Assembly: GCA_009760855.2 (NCBI GenBank)
Contig: WPIO01000073.1
Location: 1,601,501-1,665,500 of the forward strand
DNA: 64,000 bases
Reading direction: 5' to 3'
DNA from: Cristatella mucedo
Lineage: Eukaryota > Bryozoa > Phylactolaemata > Cristatellidae
The notes under the pieces are model-generated. The model was not told the DNA's origin. It saw only the letters and a list, made by a program, of their open reading frames with translations, and made no database searches. Position 1 is the first letter of the stretch; the number at the start of each line of letters is the position of its first letter. Shown piece after piece: positions 23,466 to 35,015 of this stretch. A program made the translations under genes and the position numbers.

Positions 23466-25700
23466 TATTGTGATTGTTGTTATGAAGGCCATGTTCGTAA
23501 TGGCCGCTTGCACAGTTGGCCGGAATTACTTCGTATTGACAAATTTTTTTCTGCCATGTTCTTTTTTTCGGAGCTTCGCAGCTGGCACGTTTGTGCCACA
23601 ACTTGAAAGATCTACAAACTCGAAATGTATTCGAATTGTAACATCAAACCGACAGGCTCTTAAGTTAAGATCATTCGTACGATGTAAGAGATGCTTAGAT
23701 AATTATTTACATTAATTCAAATCTAGGGAAATCTGACAAACAAAGTTTAATGTAAGATGATGAAATTATGCCAACCTCTACATGAACTTTGTGCATGGCT
23801 AGCGAATTCACAGATCGTCAATAGCAATGCTAAGTCAATCCACTCCTCTTTAGGAAAATCTTGTATCCAAGATGGAAGGAAACTTGAGCACTGTGCCCAA
23901 TTGTCAAATACCTGCTCTGACAGCTGGATTCCTTCTTCAAGTACCCCTTTGCAAGGCTCTGCAAATTTAAATCGTAGATGGACAAGCTAGTAAGCGAAGT
24001 GGATGCAGTCAGCAAGGTGTGAACAATGAGGCCGTCAGGATATCAAAAACACGTTTTCAGCGAAAGCAACAAAGATTTTGACGGTATCTCCGTGATCGTA
24101 TTTCAGGATCATGCCTAGCATGGTTTTCACGTTGTAAAAAAGTCTGGCGTATTTCTGATTATAAAGGGATGTGAAACTGACAAGACATATAGCATTAAGT
24201 AATAAGTTATTACTATAAGCTGACGCAACAGCCACATGTGGGTAGGTGTAAAAGAGCTTTAGTAGCTTTAATCACCGCTTGCTGCTGGCAATAAAGGATC
24301 GCCTGCAGCAGAATTCGAAGCTACGGCATCAGTCGTTAAGAGAGAGCACGTTATTTTCTGGGCTATCACGGCTCACTATTATAATAAAAATACTGTAGCA
24401 TTCATAATACTTTTGCTAGAAATATTTTGACACTGACGTTATGTTTTAAGAATCGAGCAGTATTACGCTAGAAAATAGATTGAGCTTGAAAATTGACCTG
24501 CCTGTTCACCAAGATTTTAATACGATTGAACGACATGGATACCAGGGTACTTAAAGATAAGATTAAGTCGTTTACGTCTAATTTTACAGCTGGCAGTTAA
24601 ACTTCGTATGCCACACTCTGAATTATACCAAGAGGCAGAGCCAGAAGTGGGCTATGGAAATGTAACTCCCATCAAGAGCTCGGGAGGTGAAACACTCTCT
24701 GGAAGCCCGTTGGATCAGGACGGAATATGATCTTGGTCAGGAGCTGTCCTGTAGGAGTCTTCGGACCTGGCTTTTTTAACGTTTAATTCCTTTTAGCAAG
24801 CTTTCAGACGCTGTGATTGCATGCTATAACTTTTTTAACACTTTTGGAACTTGACATACATTACAATCTTAGCACTCCCCTGCACTTTTTTATGCAAACG
24901 TAGGTCTCTGATAGCTATATTAATAATGAATACAAATATATACTCCCTTCCAGGTTTTGAACTAATTACGCTATTAAAAAATTTGACATGAAATTTCATT
25001 TTTTTTAGGAAAATATGCGTGGTTGGAGTACACATGATCACTTCAACCTCATTCAAATAGCATCGATGGTTCTTACTTTTGAATGTTGACAAATCTAACA
25101 TTTCCGATTTCGAAAACCATGTTGACTTCGTTATCACTGACGATGTTAAAATCATCGGGTTCGAAGCTTCTTACATACTCGCTATCAACTTGGATGGTAA
25201 ACTCCTTCGTCGGATCGACGTCACGTAAAGCTGACGGCTTAAGCCACGTGATTACTCTGTGAAGCACTTCCTGTTGTCCTGCAATGGTAACAGTACCGTC
25301 ACGTGGACACAATAGACAGATGTAGTTGAAGGACGTGAGTACCTCATGAAACCGGCAAGGCTAAGTAATTGTCGTTTCGTCACGGAAATGAACATTACTG
25401 TACGGTAGAGAATTTCACGTTAGGGTTTCAAGTAAACCGGTAACACTGAACTGTTAGCAGTGTTTCGAAAACATTATGCTCAGTCAGAGCACAAAATGGA
25501 ACACTTCACTTAGTCAGTGTGTTTGCGACTGCAGGAAGGTATATATTTACAGACTAATAAGCGTTCCTTCATTGAGTATTTATTGATGCAAAGGATTTTT
25601 GCAGAAAGTAATTTTAATTAGCAATTATGCATTACTAATCCTTGCATCCACGTTCATCTCATAAGCCTTTACCGTAAATTAGGAGCAGGCCTGATAACTA
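23466..25700. repeat. Block D, unit 2 copy, with flanking unit sequence
   Basis: Carries exons E7, E6 and E5 of gene copy 2 on the minus strand and the old SINE. The first 220 bases (TATGAAGGCCATGTTCGTAA onward) are shared with units 3 and 4 but not unit 1. Confidence 0.75.
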
Positions 25701-27341
25701 AAGCCTGGATGGTTAGATCGTTCGTAATAGCAATCGGTAGCTGCTATCCGTTCGGTTTATCGGACCTTAAAGGAAGCTTTTCGTGTACAGGTTTGAAGTT
25801 TAGCTACACGTTTTGTCACACAGCTGGCCCAAATGCCGGAGCAGCATGCATCGAGCCCTTTGAAATGACCCCAAGCGGTCTGACAACCCCCGGCACGAAT
25901 TAAGTCTGATTCCCTCTCCATCAGATCAGCTAACAAGATGATGACTCGATCAGCAACGTACTGCAAAGAGTTAGTCTTTCTGCTCGAAGTTTAATTGCGA
26001 AGCCTAGAGATACTTGCAAGTGAGGACCATTGTACATCGACCCTAACGACTTGTGCAGTTGCACGGAGAGCAGCTTATTGCTGACATCTCTACTCTACAG
26101 CCATCTAGTGGTTCATCGCGAGCATTAATCGTTTTTCGTATTTTAAACTGCGATTCTAAGCGAAAGCGACGTCGTAAACAGGACAGCTCACAAACAGTTT
26201 TAGCCAGAAGTTCCAAGCAGATCCTAAAGCTTCATGAAGTGCTCAGGGTCATTCAGGCAAATGCTGAAGCGACTGTTAAGAATAACAAGTTTACGTTCGC
26301 ATTAAAAAGGCTATCGCCGACCGGACAGGTAAGGAAGCTTGTAAAAAAAAATCGTCACCTAAGGCATCGTCAGCTGCCGTCGAATCTTCCATCGGTAACT
26401 CCACGCGATAGGAGAGCCCGGTGGCTGCAACAGTGACTCGCTGGCTGGTGCTCCTACTTGTCCTTATAGTTTCTGACATAGGCGGAAGTGCTTCCACTGC
26501 AGAGGTGGACACAGCAGGGGTGCCAATTACGTGAAAAGAATGAGGTTCAGGTGTCTCCACTTTATCTGTGCCCACTGCCGGGATGCGCATTTTAGACGTG
26601 GCCTCGGTGGCGGATGCTGAAAGTCCGCCAGCAGCAGCCGTAGAAAGCTCAGCGTTTGGCTGCTGCACGTGTATCTCAGCAGATCGATTCTGGCTGGTGG
26701 CAGATCGACCCGGACTCCTCGAAAATTGAGGTGGTCTCGACACAGATCGAGCCTTTTTCGTCCGAGATCGATCTAAGCTTGTCGATGATCGATCCAGGCT
26801 CGATGTAGATGGGTGTATTCTTCCCTGGTTTCTTTGTGGCGATTGGTCAGTGCCACCTCTGCTACCACTACTTCCACACTCCCAAATGGCTTTGGCGGAA
26901 ATCTCAAATTTCCTGTAATATTCCTGATCAGGAAAAAGCTGACCTGGCTTAAAGTAGAAATTATCCAAACTAATTCTGTGCTCTTCTATATCTGTCACTG
27001 CAAAGAAAAATCTCTCTAGGTTGCATGGCTCTGCTCATGCATGCATGCGCACTGACAAATATTTATGCTGAAGCAGAGAAATCGTACTCACGGTGCTTAA
27101 CGACTTCTGCTTTGGACCTCTGAAATACGGAAGAAACCGCAGCCAATCACAACGTAAAGATATAACTTGTATGACGAATTGTAACACATGACGCTCTGTC
27201 GCATGCTAATATCATATGCTATGGGCTACTTAATTCTATAACTTTGAGAAGTACAGTCGCTTTCTTTCAAAATTACGCTCAGATAGATGCACACTAAGTT
27301 AGCAGATTGCTCATCATTCTATCTTTCTCTGTTCATTTCTT

Positions 27342-27387
<46 letters not shown>

Positions 27388-28714
27388 TTTCTGCATACCT
27401 ATATTTGCACTACAAGTAAATATAAATACGCTTACTTTCTCCTCAGAACTTACCAACCAAGTTTTCGAATTAGGCGGCCGATGATATATGTCAGTACGTT
27501 CACCGTAGCTTCGCAAGGTAGACTTTCTAAGCCATCCTAAAATTGAATGCATCACACTTAGCTTTGTGCAGTAATCTTGAAAGAGATTTACTGGAGAGAG
27601 CCTTATTTTACCTAATGCAAATGGAAGCAGGTATTTTTCATCGAAGGTACGTACTCCATCTGAAACGCACAAAATAATTACTAATTTTCAATACATGTAT
27701 CTATATATATATATATATATATATATACTTATATGTAATGTAATTTAATGTATCTCATTCAGTAACTCCACAAATTCATAAAGACCAAAGTGGGTGTTAC
27801 GCAGGGGAGTTTTGTATAGCGCACTCACAGCCTAAGCGGCTTTCGGTACGCATTCGGTACCCAACAGACTTCGTCTCACGCAGCAAAGAGAAAGTGGGAA
27901 GCATAGCAGAGTTAGGAGAGCAGTTGAGGTAGTGAGTAGCATTGAAGTAGCAGTTTAGGACCGCTGAAAAAGATGTGCCATAGTCGGCAGTTGGAGAGTA
28001 GATGTCGTTGCGTAAGAATTGTGGAAGCGAGTTCCACAGTCTAGGACCTGCAGAGCTAAAGCTTCTGTCGCCAACTGTATATATATCTATGCTTACTTAT
28101 CAGGACGAGGTTAAATATAATTGCATATAAATAATTAGAATATCAAATGCATAATGAATCGATTAGAAATCTGTGGTTATACCGAAATCCTTGAAAATCA
28201 GAGTCGCTGTTAGCAATCTTTGCCTACCTTTTTGCAATTGCAGAAGTATTTCCTCAATCAAGGCCTGGGATTCGAAGCTTTCTTGATTTTTTGAACCGAT
28301 TCTACCTGCAGGATTCGGAGCACCAGCACTGCTTTTCGCAGCAGCATTCGGGGAGGCTACACTGGTTAGGTCTGCTGCATTCGGAGTTGCCCGGCCAGTT
28401 TCTTCTGCAGCATTCGATGTTGCTAAGCTGTTGTCAGCCGATGCCTGCAGCCGATGGCCGCTCGACGGTCGATCGTCGGTTAAATCTGTTTCACTCTTTT
28501 TCTTTTTTTTATGTCTTTTCTCTTTCATTTTCGTTCTTAACATTGGCCTTTCGTTAGAGGCCAAGTCTCTGGTTACTGGACTGTCGCCAGATGGTGTGGC
28601 TCCGTGCCGGACAACCTCTGGTTTGATGTCGGGTACCAGCTGCGCCTCATTGGTACGAGAAGAGTCGCCGTCCATAGCGGTCGATGCATGGCTGAGCTGT
28701 TTATCGCCGCTCAT
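23780..28714 (-). CDS. Unit 2 copy of the multi-exon MBD-like gene (best preserved)
   Basis: Proposed exons in order: E1 28714-28228 (MSGDKQLSHAS start, serine/alanine-rich, KEKRHKKKKK basic patch, phase 1 end at AAAAAG^GTAGGC); E2 27659-27454 (206 nt, TTTCAG^ ... TTG^GTAAGT); E3 26997 to about 26400 (RS/SLDRS-rich); E4 25960-about 25890 (after TTTGCAG, YVADRVIILLADLMERESDL); E5 25278-25077 (acceptor CATTGCAG, donor GTAAGA; EFTIQVDSEY, NEVNMVFEIGNVRFV); E6 24176-about 24050 (acceptor TTGTCAG; KTMLGMILKYDHGDTVKIFV); E7 23958-about 23780 (acceptor TTTGCAG). Phases fit at E1/E2, E5/E6 and E6/E7. E2 and the start of E3 resemble a methyl-CpG-binding domain, so a nuclear chromatin-binding role is possible. 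At E2/E3 the strongest acceptor gives a stop; a weaker one upstream (CCTAGAG^) keeps the frame. Whether it is expressed is unknown. Confidence 0.45.
24245..24382 (-). mobile_element. tRNA-derived SINE, old copy in block D, unit 2
   Basis: Same insertion as at 1685, 39180 and 60685. It is degenerate: the B box region reads GCCGTAGCTTCGAATTC on the minus strand. Confidence 0.65.
25701..26060 (-). repeat. Unit segment holding E4, nearly the same in unit 3
   Basis: From about 25860 to 26050 this stretch differs from 40790-40980 at only a few positions, far fewer than in neighbouring parts of the same units. It includes the E4 acceptor and open frame. Unit 1 has only a shortened, diverged form (3180-3350). 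Confidence 0.6.
26155..26332 (+). CDS. Candidate plus-strand exon opposite the gene, unknown protein
   Basis: An open plus-strand frame reads KRKRRRKQDSSQ, VLARSSKQILKLHE and AEATVKNNKFTFALKRL, and is followed by a good donor (CGGACAG^GTAAGG at 26329-26334). In unit 3 (41085-41265) the same frame follows a good acceptor (GTATTTTCAG^) and ends at GCTCAG^GTAGGG, but has a stop (TAA) near the end. In unit 2 the acceptor is changed to TTTTAAACTG. It could be an exon of a second gene running opposite to the MBD-like gene, or a remnant. The basic N-terminal run suggests nuclear targeting. Confidence 0.35.
27342..27384. repeat. (CT)n microsatellite
   Basis: About 21 CT units in the intron after E2 of gene copy 2. 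The same intron in unit 1 has only a mixed pyrimidine run (4385-4435). Confidence 0.95.
27704..27729. repeat. (TA)n microsatellite
   Basis: A short TA tract next to the LINE-B insertion in the intron between E1 and E2. Confidence 0.9.
27740..28085 (-). mobile_element. LINE-B 3' end in the E1/E2 intron, unit 2 only
   Basis: Minus orientation: the 3' terminus is at about 27740 (TAATGTAATTTAATGTA tail) and the body runs to 28085. On the minus strand it encodes the family's C-terminal piece (AGGTCCTAGACTGTGGAACT, then CTATACAAAACTCCCCTGCG). Unit 1 lacks it at 4790-4810. Confidence 0.8.
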
Positions 28715-29284
28715 TGCACTCGACCCACTACCGTCACTTGCCTTTTGCTTCGACTTGACCAGAGATCAAGCAGATGGAGTGAACAAGGAATAGTTCACGG
28801 GAAAAGAGTGGCTCTTCAGCTATCTCTGTAGGCTCGAGGAAATGTAGCTCTTCTGCCCGACGTTTGCTGCGGACAATATGTGAAGGTAGTGGCTATCCCC
28901 AACCCTAACCAGGCTTCTAAAAAAAATTGCAACGTAAATTATTGATAGAAGCAACCATAGTATCGATCGACTCTTTTGCCACAAGTCTACAGAGATATCT
29001 TAAACGTCAAGAGCTCAGCAATCTGCCGCTGTCTTCACCTCCATTCAGTCAGCAATCAGACCACATACTGTACAGCAGAGCTGCCGGCATAGCACGCCTA
29101 ATGCTAGCAGCTACCTAAGCACGAAACTGTCGGAAACAGAAGGTGGAGGCCTGCTGGTAATGGTCAGTCGTTTACCACTCATTGCCAACTGACAATCTAG
29201 CATAGGCAATTTAAACGTTGCGGCTGCAAGCACATACAAATTTGAGAAGACTGCAGAGTAGATAATTGATATTTCTAACGCACG

Positions 29285-30610
29285 TCTAAAAATGGTCGTG
29301 CCAAAGTATTTCAAATTGATCGTTTTTAGAAAGATACCAAAAGAGTCTGGATTATATACTGAAATCCGTAAAAACCATCGTCCAGTTTTCCTTCCTCTTT
29401 GGAAGAAAATTCTTGAAAGAATTTCTGCTTAGCAGTTGTAGCACATCTTCAAACAAATGTAATTCTTATAATATTTCAATCGGATTTCGGCGACCGCACT
29501 CCCAAGAAACTGCTCTCATCTGTACAACATATTACTTAATAATCAGTAATGATGATAAGAATGCCACAGCTCTGTAAGATTTACCAGCTACCAGCAATAC
29601 TATCGCTAACAATATCCGGCTTGAACGAGTTAGAACAACAATTGGTCTTACAGAAGAGGCCCTATCTGGTTTAAATCGTACTTGGCAGGTCGCGTATCTA
29701 CAAAGCCAGGTTCGACCGCCAGAACAGTCACCCATGGCATCCCACAAGGGCTCGTGGAATCCCACAAGGGCCCATGGAATCTGACATGGGCCCATGGACT
29801 CTCACATGGGCCCGTTCTCGGTATTTTGCTGTTTGTCGTTTATACTCAAGCTCTGGGTAAAGAGATTTAGACCCATCGAGTATGCTATAACATTTAAGCC
29901 AACGATACCAAGCTGTATTTTTTATTTCAAATGTCTGAACATGCTACGGAGATTTAAAATCTGAATGCTTGCCTTGCAGACATTCGATCCTGGATGTCGT
30001 CAAATTTCCTTAAAATCAACGAGGATTGAACGAACCCGCTACTTACAAAACACCCCAAGTGTATGGCTGGAATGGGAGGCTTTGCTCTTCAAATAGACAA
30101 CGCTGCTGCGTGACCATCCCCTTCGCTCGGAATGTAGCTGTCGGTTGATCAACGGTTACAGAGCAAACTTCTTAGGTTGACGCACGAGGCCCGCTTTGGC
30201 TTTGCTTCTTCATTCCTATCTGAATTGCTGCACTAGTTTAAGCCTCAGATCCAGAATGGAAAAGAAAGCAGTCATTCCATTGCTTCGCTTTTAGACGACT
30301 ATAGAAAGATACTATAGCTCGACAGGTCTAAGACATTTGAACTTCTGTAATTCTTACCCAGCTGTCTGAAGCTGCTAATACAGTGCGACTCACTACCTTA
30401 ACTGCTCTCCTGACTCAGCTAGGCTTCTCACTTTCTCTTTGATGCGTAAGATGAAATGTGTTAGCAAGCAATTGCTTACCGAAAGCGGTTTTGGCTCAGA
30501 GTGCCCTATACAAAACTCTCCCGCATAACATCACACAGGTTTTTGTGGCTTTGTGTAGATGCAGATGGAGATACGTTAATTTCTGTTTCACGTTCTTCTT
30601 GGTCGGTCAA
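29285..30610 (+). mobile_element. LINE-B fragment, unit 2
   Basis: Counterpart of 5980-7540 without the SINE. The RT motif region at 29735-29814 is a 4 x 20-base array; the frame then reads GPVLGILLFVVYTQALGKEI. The YADD region is already mutated. From about 30140 onward it is virtually the same as unit 1. Confidence 0.75.
29735..29814. repeat. 20-base minisatellite, 4 units, in LINE-B RT
   Basis: Four units of TGGAATCCCACAAGGGCCCA type, the same motif as the 8-unit array at 6441-6600 in unit 1. Confidence 0.95.
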
Positions 30611-32119
<1,509 letters not shown>

Positions 32120-33825
32120 TGTCTCCGGCGGCGGCTGTTCTAGTGGGAGTTTCGCGGAGACACACCGGGCGCATGTCCGCAGTAAACGAGACTTTCCTTT
32201 ATTGATATCAACGGGCGCATACATGGGCGCCCCATCAATCGCTGAAGACAACACGACCACGACATACGATTCGTAGTAGAGGCCTGATGCAGCTCCGCTT
32301 CAACGGCTTACCTATTGGCCACAGGTGAGGCATTTACATTACTGTCAGGTGCTTCGCTAATTACAGCAGCAGTAGCCCCAGGTGCACTCAACATCCCTTT
32401 CCCATGGAAAATAGATTTCCTAGTCCACCAGCGCAGCTGGGGAGGAGGCGGCACTCGCAGTTGAAAAGTCATGCAGCCATTGGCTCCCGGCGTTCTCTTA
32501 TTCTGCCTGCTCAGGCGGTGCCCTGTCCAGCGGTTTGTCGTTCGGGCTCAGCTAGGATATTAATTTAACGCGAGCGAGCTCTGACCGGCTTGGATAGGGG
32601 AGGACTATATGACAGCCACTAGCAGGAATCGCACAACAGCTCTGCCTCTCACGAGCAGCCGGTTATAAATGCTACCCAACGTTAGGCAAAGCTGGGGCAC
32701 CGATCCCACAGTCAGGCGGTTCCTGCTGGCCACATCCGTGGCCCCGTTGACCGGTCTCTTGAGCTAGCGGCTGGCCGATCGATCTCGCACTGTGAGAAGC
32801 ATTCCGGCTGATCATTATGGCCTCGCCGTTCTCTGATTCCCTCCGAGTCGATCCGTGGTTTTGCTGCTCAACACTCTGAGCCGAGACGCTCTCGCCGGTG
32901 ATCTTTGCCCCTGAAACGCTCTCACTGCTGTGCTTCGCCTCAGCGAAGCTCTCACTGCTTTGCTCGCTGGCAGCCTGGGCCTCTTTGCAGGCTGCTATGG
33001 CCTTGCCACTGGCCGCTATCTCGAGGTGCTTCTCTGTACTCAGTGCTGAGACTCTTGTGCAGGTGCTTTACACCAACAAGAAGCTCTTGCTGCTGGGCTC
33101 CAAGGTCGAGACGTCGCTGTCTCGGGCACTCTTCGCCGCCAAAATGCTCTCCGCCACTACAAAGCTCTCGCTGCAGTGCTTCGCCGCCGATAACTTGAGG
33201 CAGCTGAGCGAGTTCCGCTCGTCTGCCTGATTCTTGCTGGCAGTTGCCGGTGGGATCGACGTGTGATAAAGCTTACTCGTCGCCTAGTTTTGTCTTGATC
33301 TCGGCTCCGACGAGCTGTTCCTTTTCTAGCCGAAACCTCTCAGCCTCCAGCTCAGCATCTTGATCCGTCAAACACGAGAACGTCAGAATTTACTCACTTC
33401 GCAGCTTGTCGTAGTCTTGCTTTACTTTAGCCGGCTGATCACCCCTACCGTATATCGAGTTATTGCCCAGACACACTGGCACAGCACTATTTAGCGGCAT
33501 AGACATCTTCAGCCTTGCCACGGCCTTCTCAAGCGTTAGAAGCCAAGGCATAAGGTGCGGTCCACCCTTAAGCATTTCTTACCTCAATATGTGCGTCCCA
33601 TCTAGACCATAGAAGGTCCGGTACTCTTGTTGGCTCAAGTAAATCATTCTCTGCTACCAGTTGATGTAAGTCATTGTCTCTGGCGGCGGTTGTTCTAGTG
33701 TTGTCAAGGAGACACAGCCTGGGTAAAAGCACGGTGAACGAGACTCACCTTTATTACTCTAAACCACCTATAATGCTGTACCTCGATTACTGGCTACCCA
33801 CTGGCTACTGAACCTTGATGTCTAC
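32120..33825 (-). mobile_element. LTR-1 remnant, unit 2
   Basis: Terminal repeat 32120-32393, interior 32394-33674 and the inner part of the second terminal repeat at 33675-33825, cut by the nested LINE-A. The interior holds the minus-strand frame GGPHLMPWLLTLEKAVARL (33575-33390) and a stretch at 32870-33230 with alanine/serine-rich frames (minus strand: EAKHSSESVSGAKITGESVS) that unit 1 replaces with unrelated sequence. The right end of the element is lost through the deletion near 35015. Confidence 0.55.
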
Positions 33826-35015
33826 ATTTAAGCAGGTCACTATTGATCTCATCCTGAAGTTCATATCCCAATCAAAGAAGACGATGAGTCCCGCGGACTT
33901 TATCCCAACTATCCTGCTCCTACGTTTAGCCCCAGGTCATGTCTCAGCACTTTTCAAAAAAGATGCAGTCAGTACACTTCTCAAGAAAACGCCAGTAGAT
34001 TAAAAGAACTTGAACAACTACTGGCCAGCCTCCCTTCTACCATTCCTATAAAAGACACAGGAACCGGTTGTAGCAGACCAGCTAAACTTATATATTGATT
34101 TTCCAACCTTAATAGTAAGGTCCAGTCTGTTTGTAGTTGTAATCACTCCACAGAAATAGCATCGCTTAGGGTTTATGTACTACGACCTACTTAGGAATGC
34201 AGACATAGGTAGAGTATCTATGCTTGTTTTGCTCGATCTTTCGGCAGATTTTGACACTGTGGATCACCAAGTTCTTCTATAGCGACTCTCATCTCGCCTG
34301 GGCATCACTGGCAGTGCTCTGCATTGGTTCAGTTGCTATCTCAGTGGAAGACTCGAGCTTATTTACTTGAATGAACAAGGATCGTCCGAGGTACCTTTGA
34401 GATATACGGTTCCTCAGGGCTCTGTGGTAGGTCAGGTTCTTTCGCGGTTTATACTCTCCCTCTTGCTAATGTGATTGCTAAGCACAATGTAGGCTTTCAC
34501 TTCTATGCGGATGACAATCAGTTGTACCTTTACTCTGATCCCTTCGAACACCTCGAATTCTTTCTACTCTCTTGCTGCATGTATTTATGACATCAGCAGG
34601 TGGTTGGCAGAATAACATCTTAAAAATAAATGATGTAAAACTAACTTACTAGTTATCGGCAAACCAAGTCTGATTCAGAAATTGGAACGCCTAACGCTCA
34701 AAATTGGCTCTGTTAGACTACCTCCTGTTGAATCTGTACGAAATCTAGGTTTCGTGTTCCAAAGTGACCATTCGTTAGACGACCACATTAGCTCCACTGT
34801 CAAGTTTCCTATATTTAGCTACATAAGATGGCTAAAATTTGGGTTTGTTTAGTTGAGGATACCACGTCTAAGTTGGTCCTTGCATTGGTAACATCCCGTC
34901 TTTACTTCTGCGACTCAATACTTGCTGGTCTACCGGCACATCCAATCTGGCACTTATAGCTGGTGCAAAACTCCTCAGTTAGACTTGCCTCTTGTTAGCT
35001 TAGCAGTTGCCACGT
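33826..35015 (+). mobile_element. LINE-A copy nested in LTR-1, unit 2, truncated by deletion
   Basis: Starts at the same RT position as unit 1 (FKQVTIDLILKFISQSKK), reads LLDLSADFDTVDHQVLL near 34220 and LAACIYDIS near 34580, with stops and frameshifts. It ends in the thumb region at about 35015, where block C begins; the 3' end, LTR remainder and block G are missing compared with unit 1. Confidence 0.75.
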
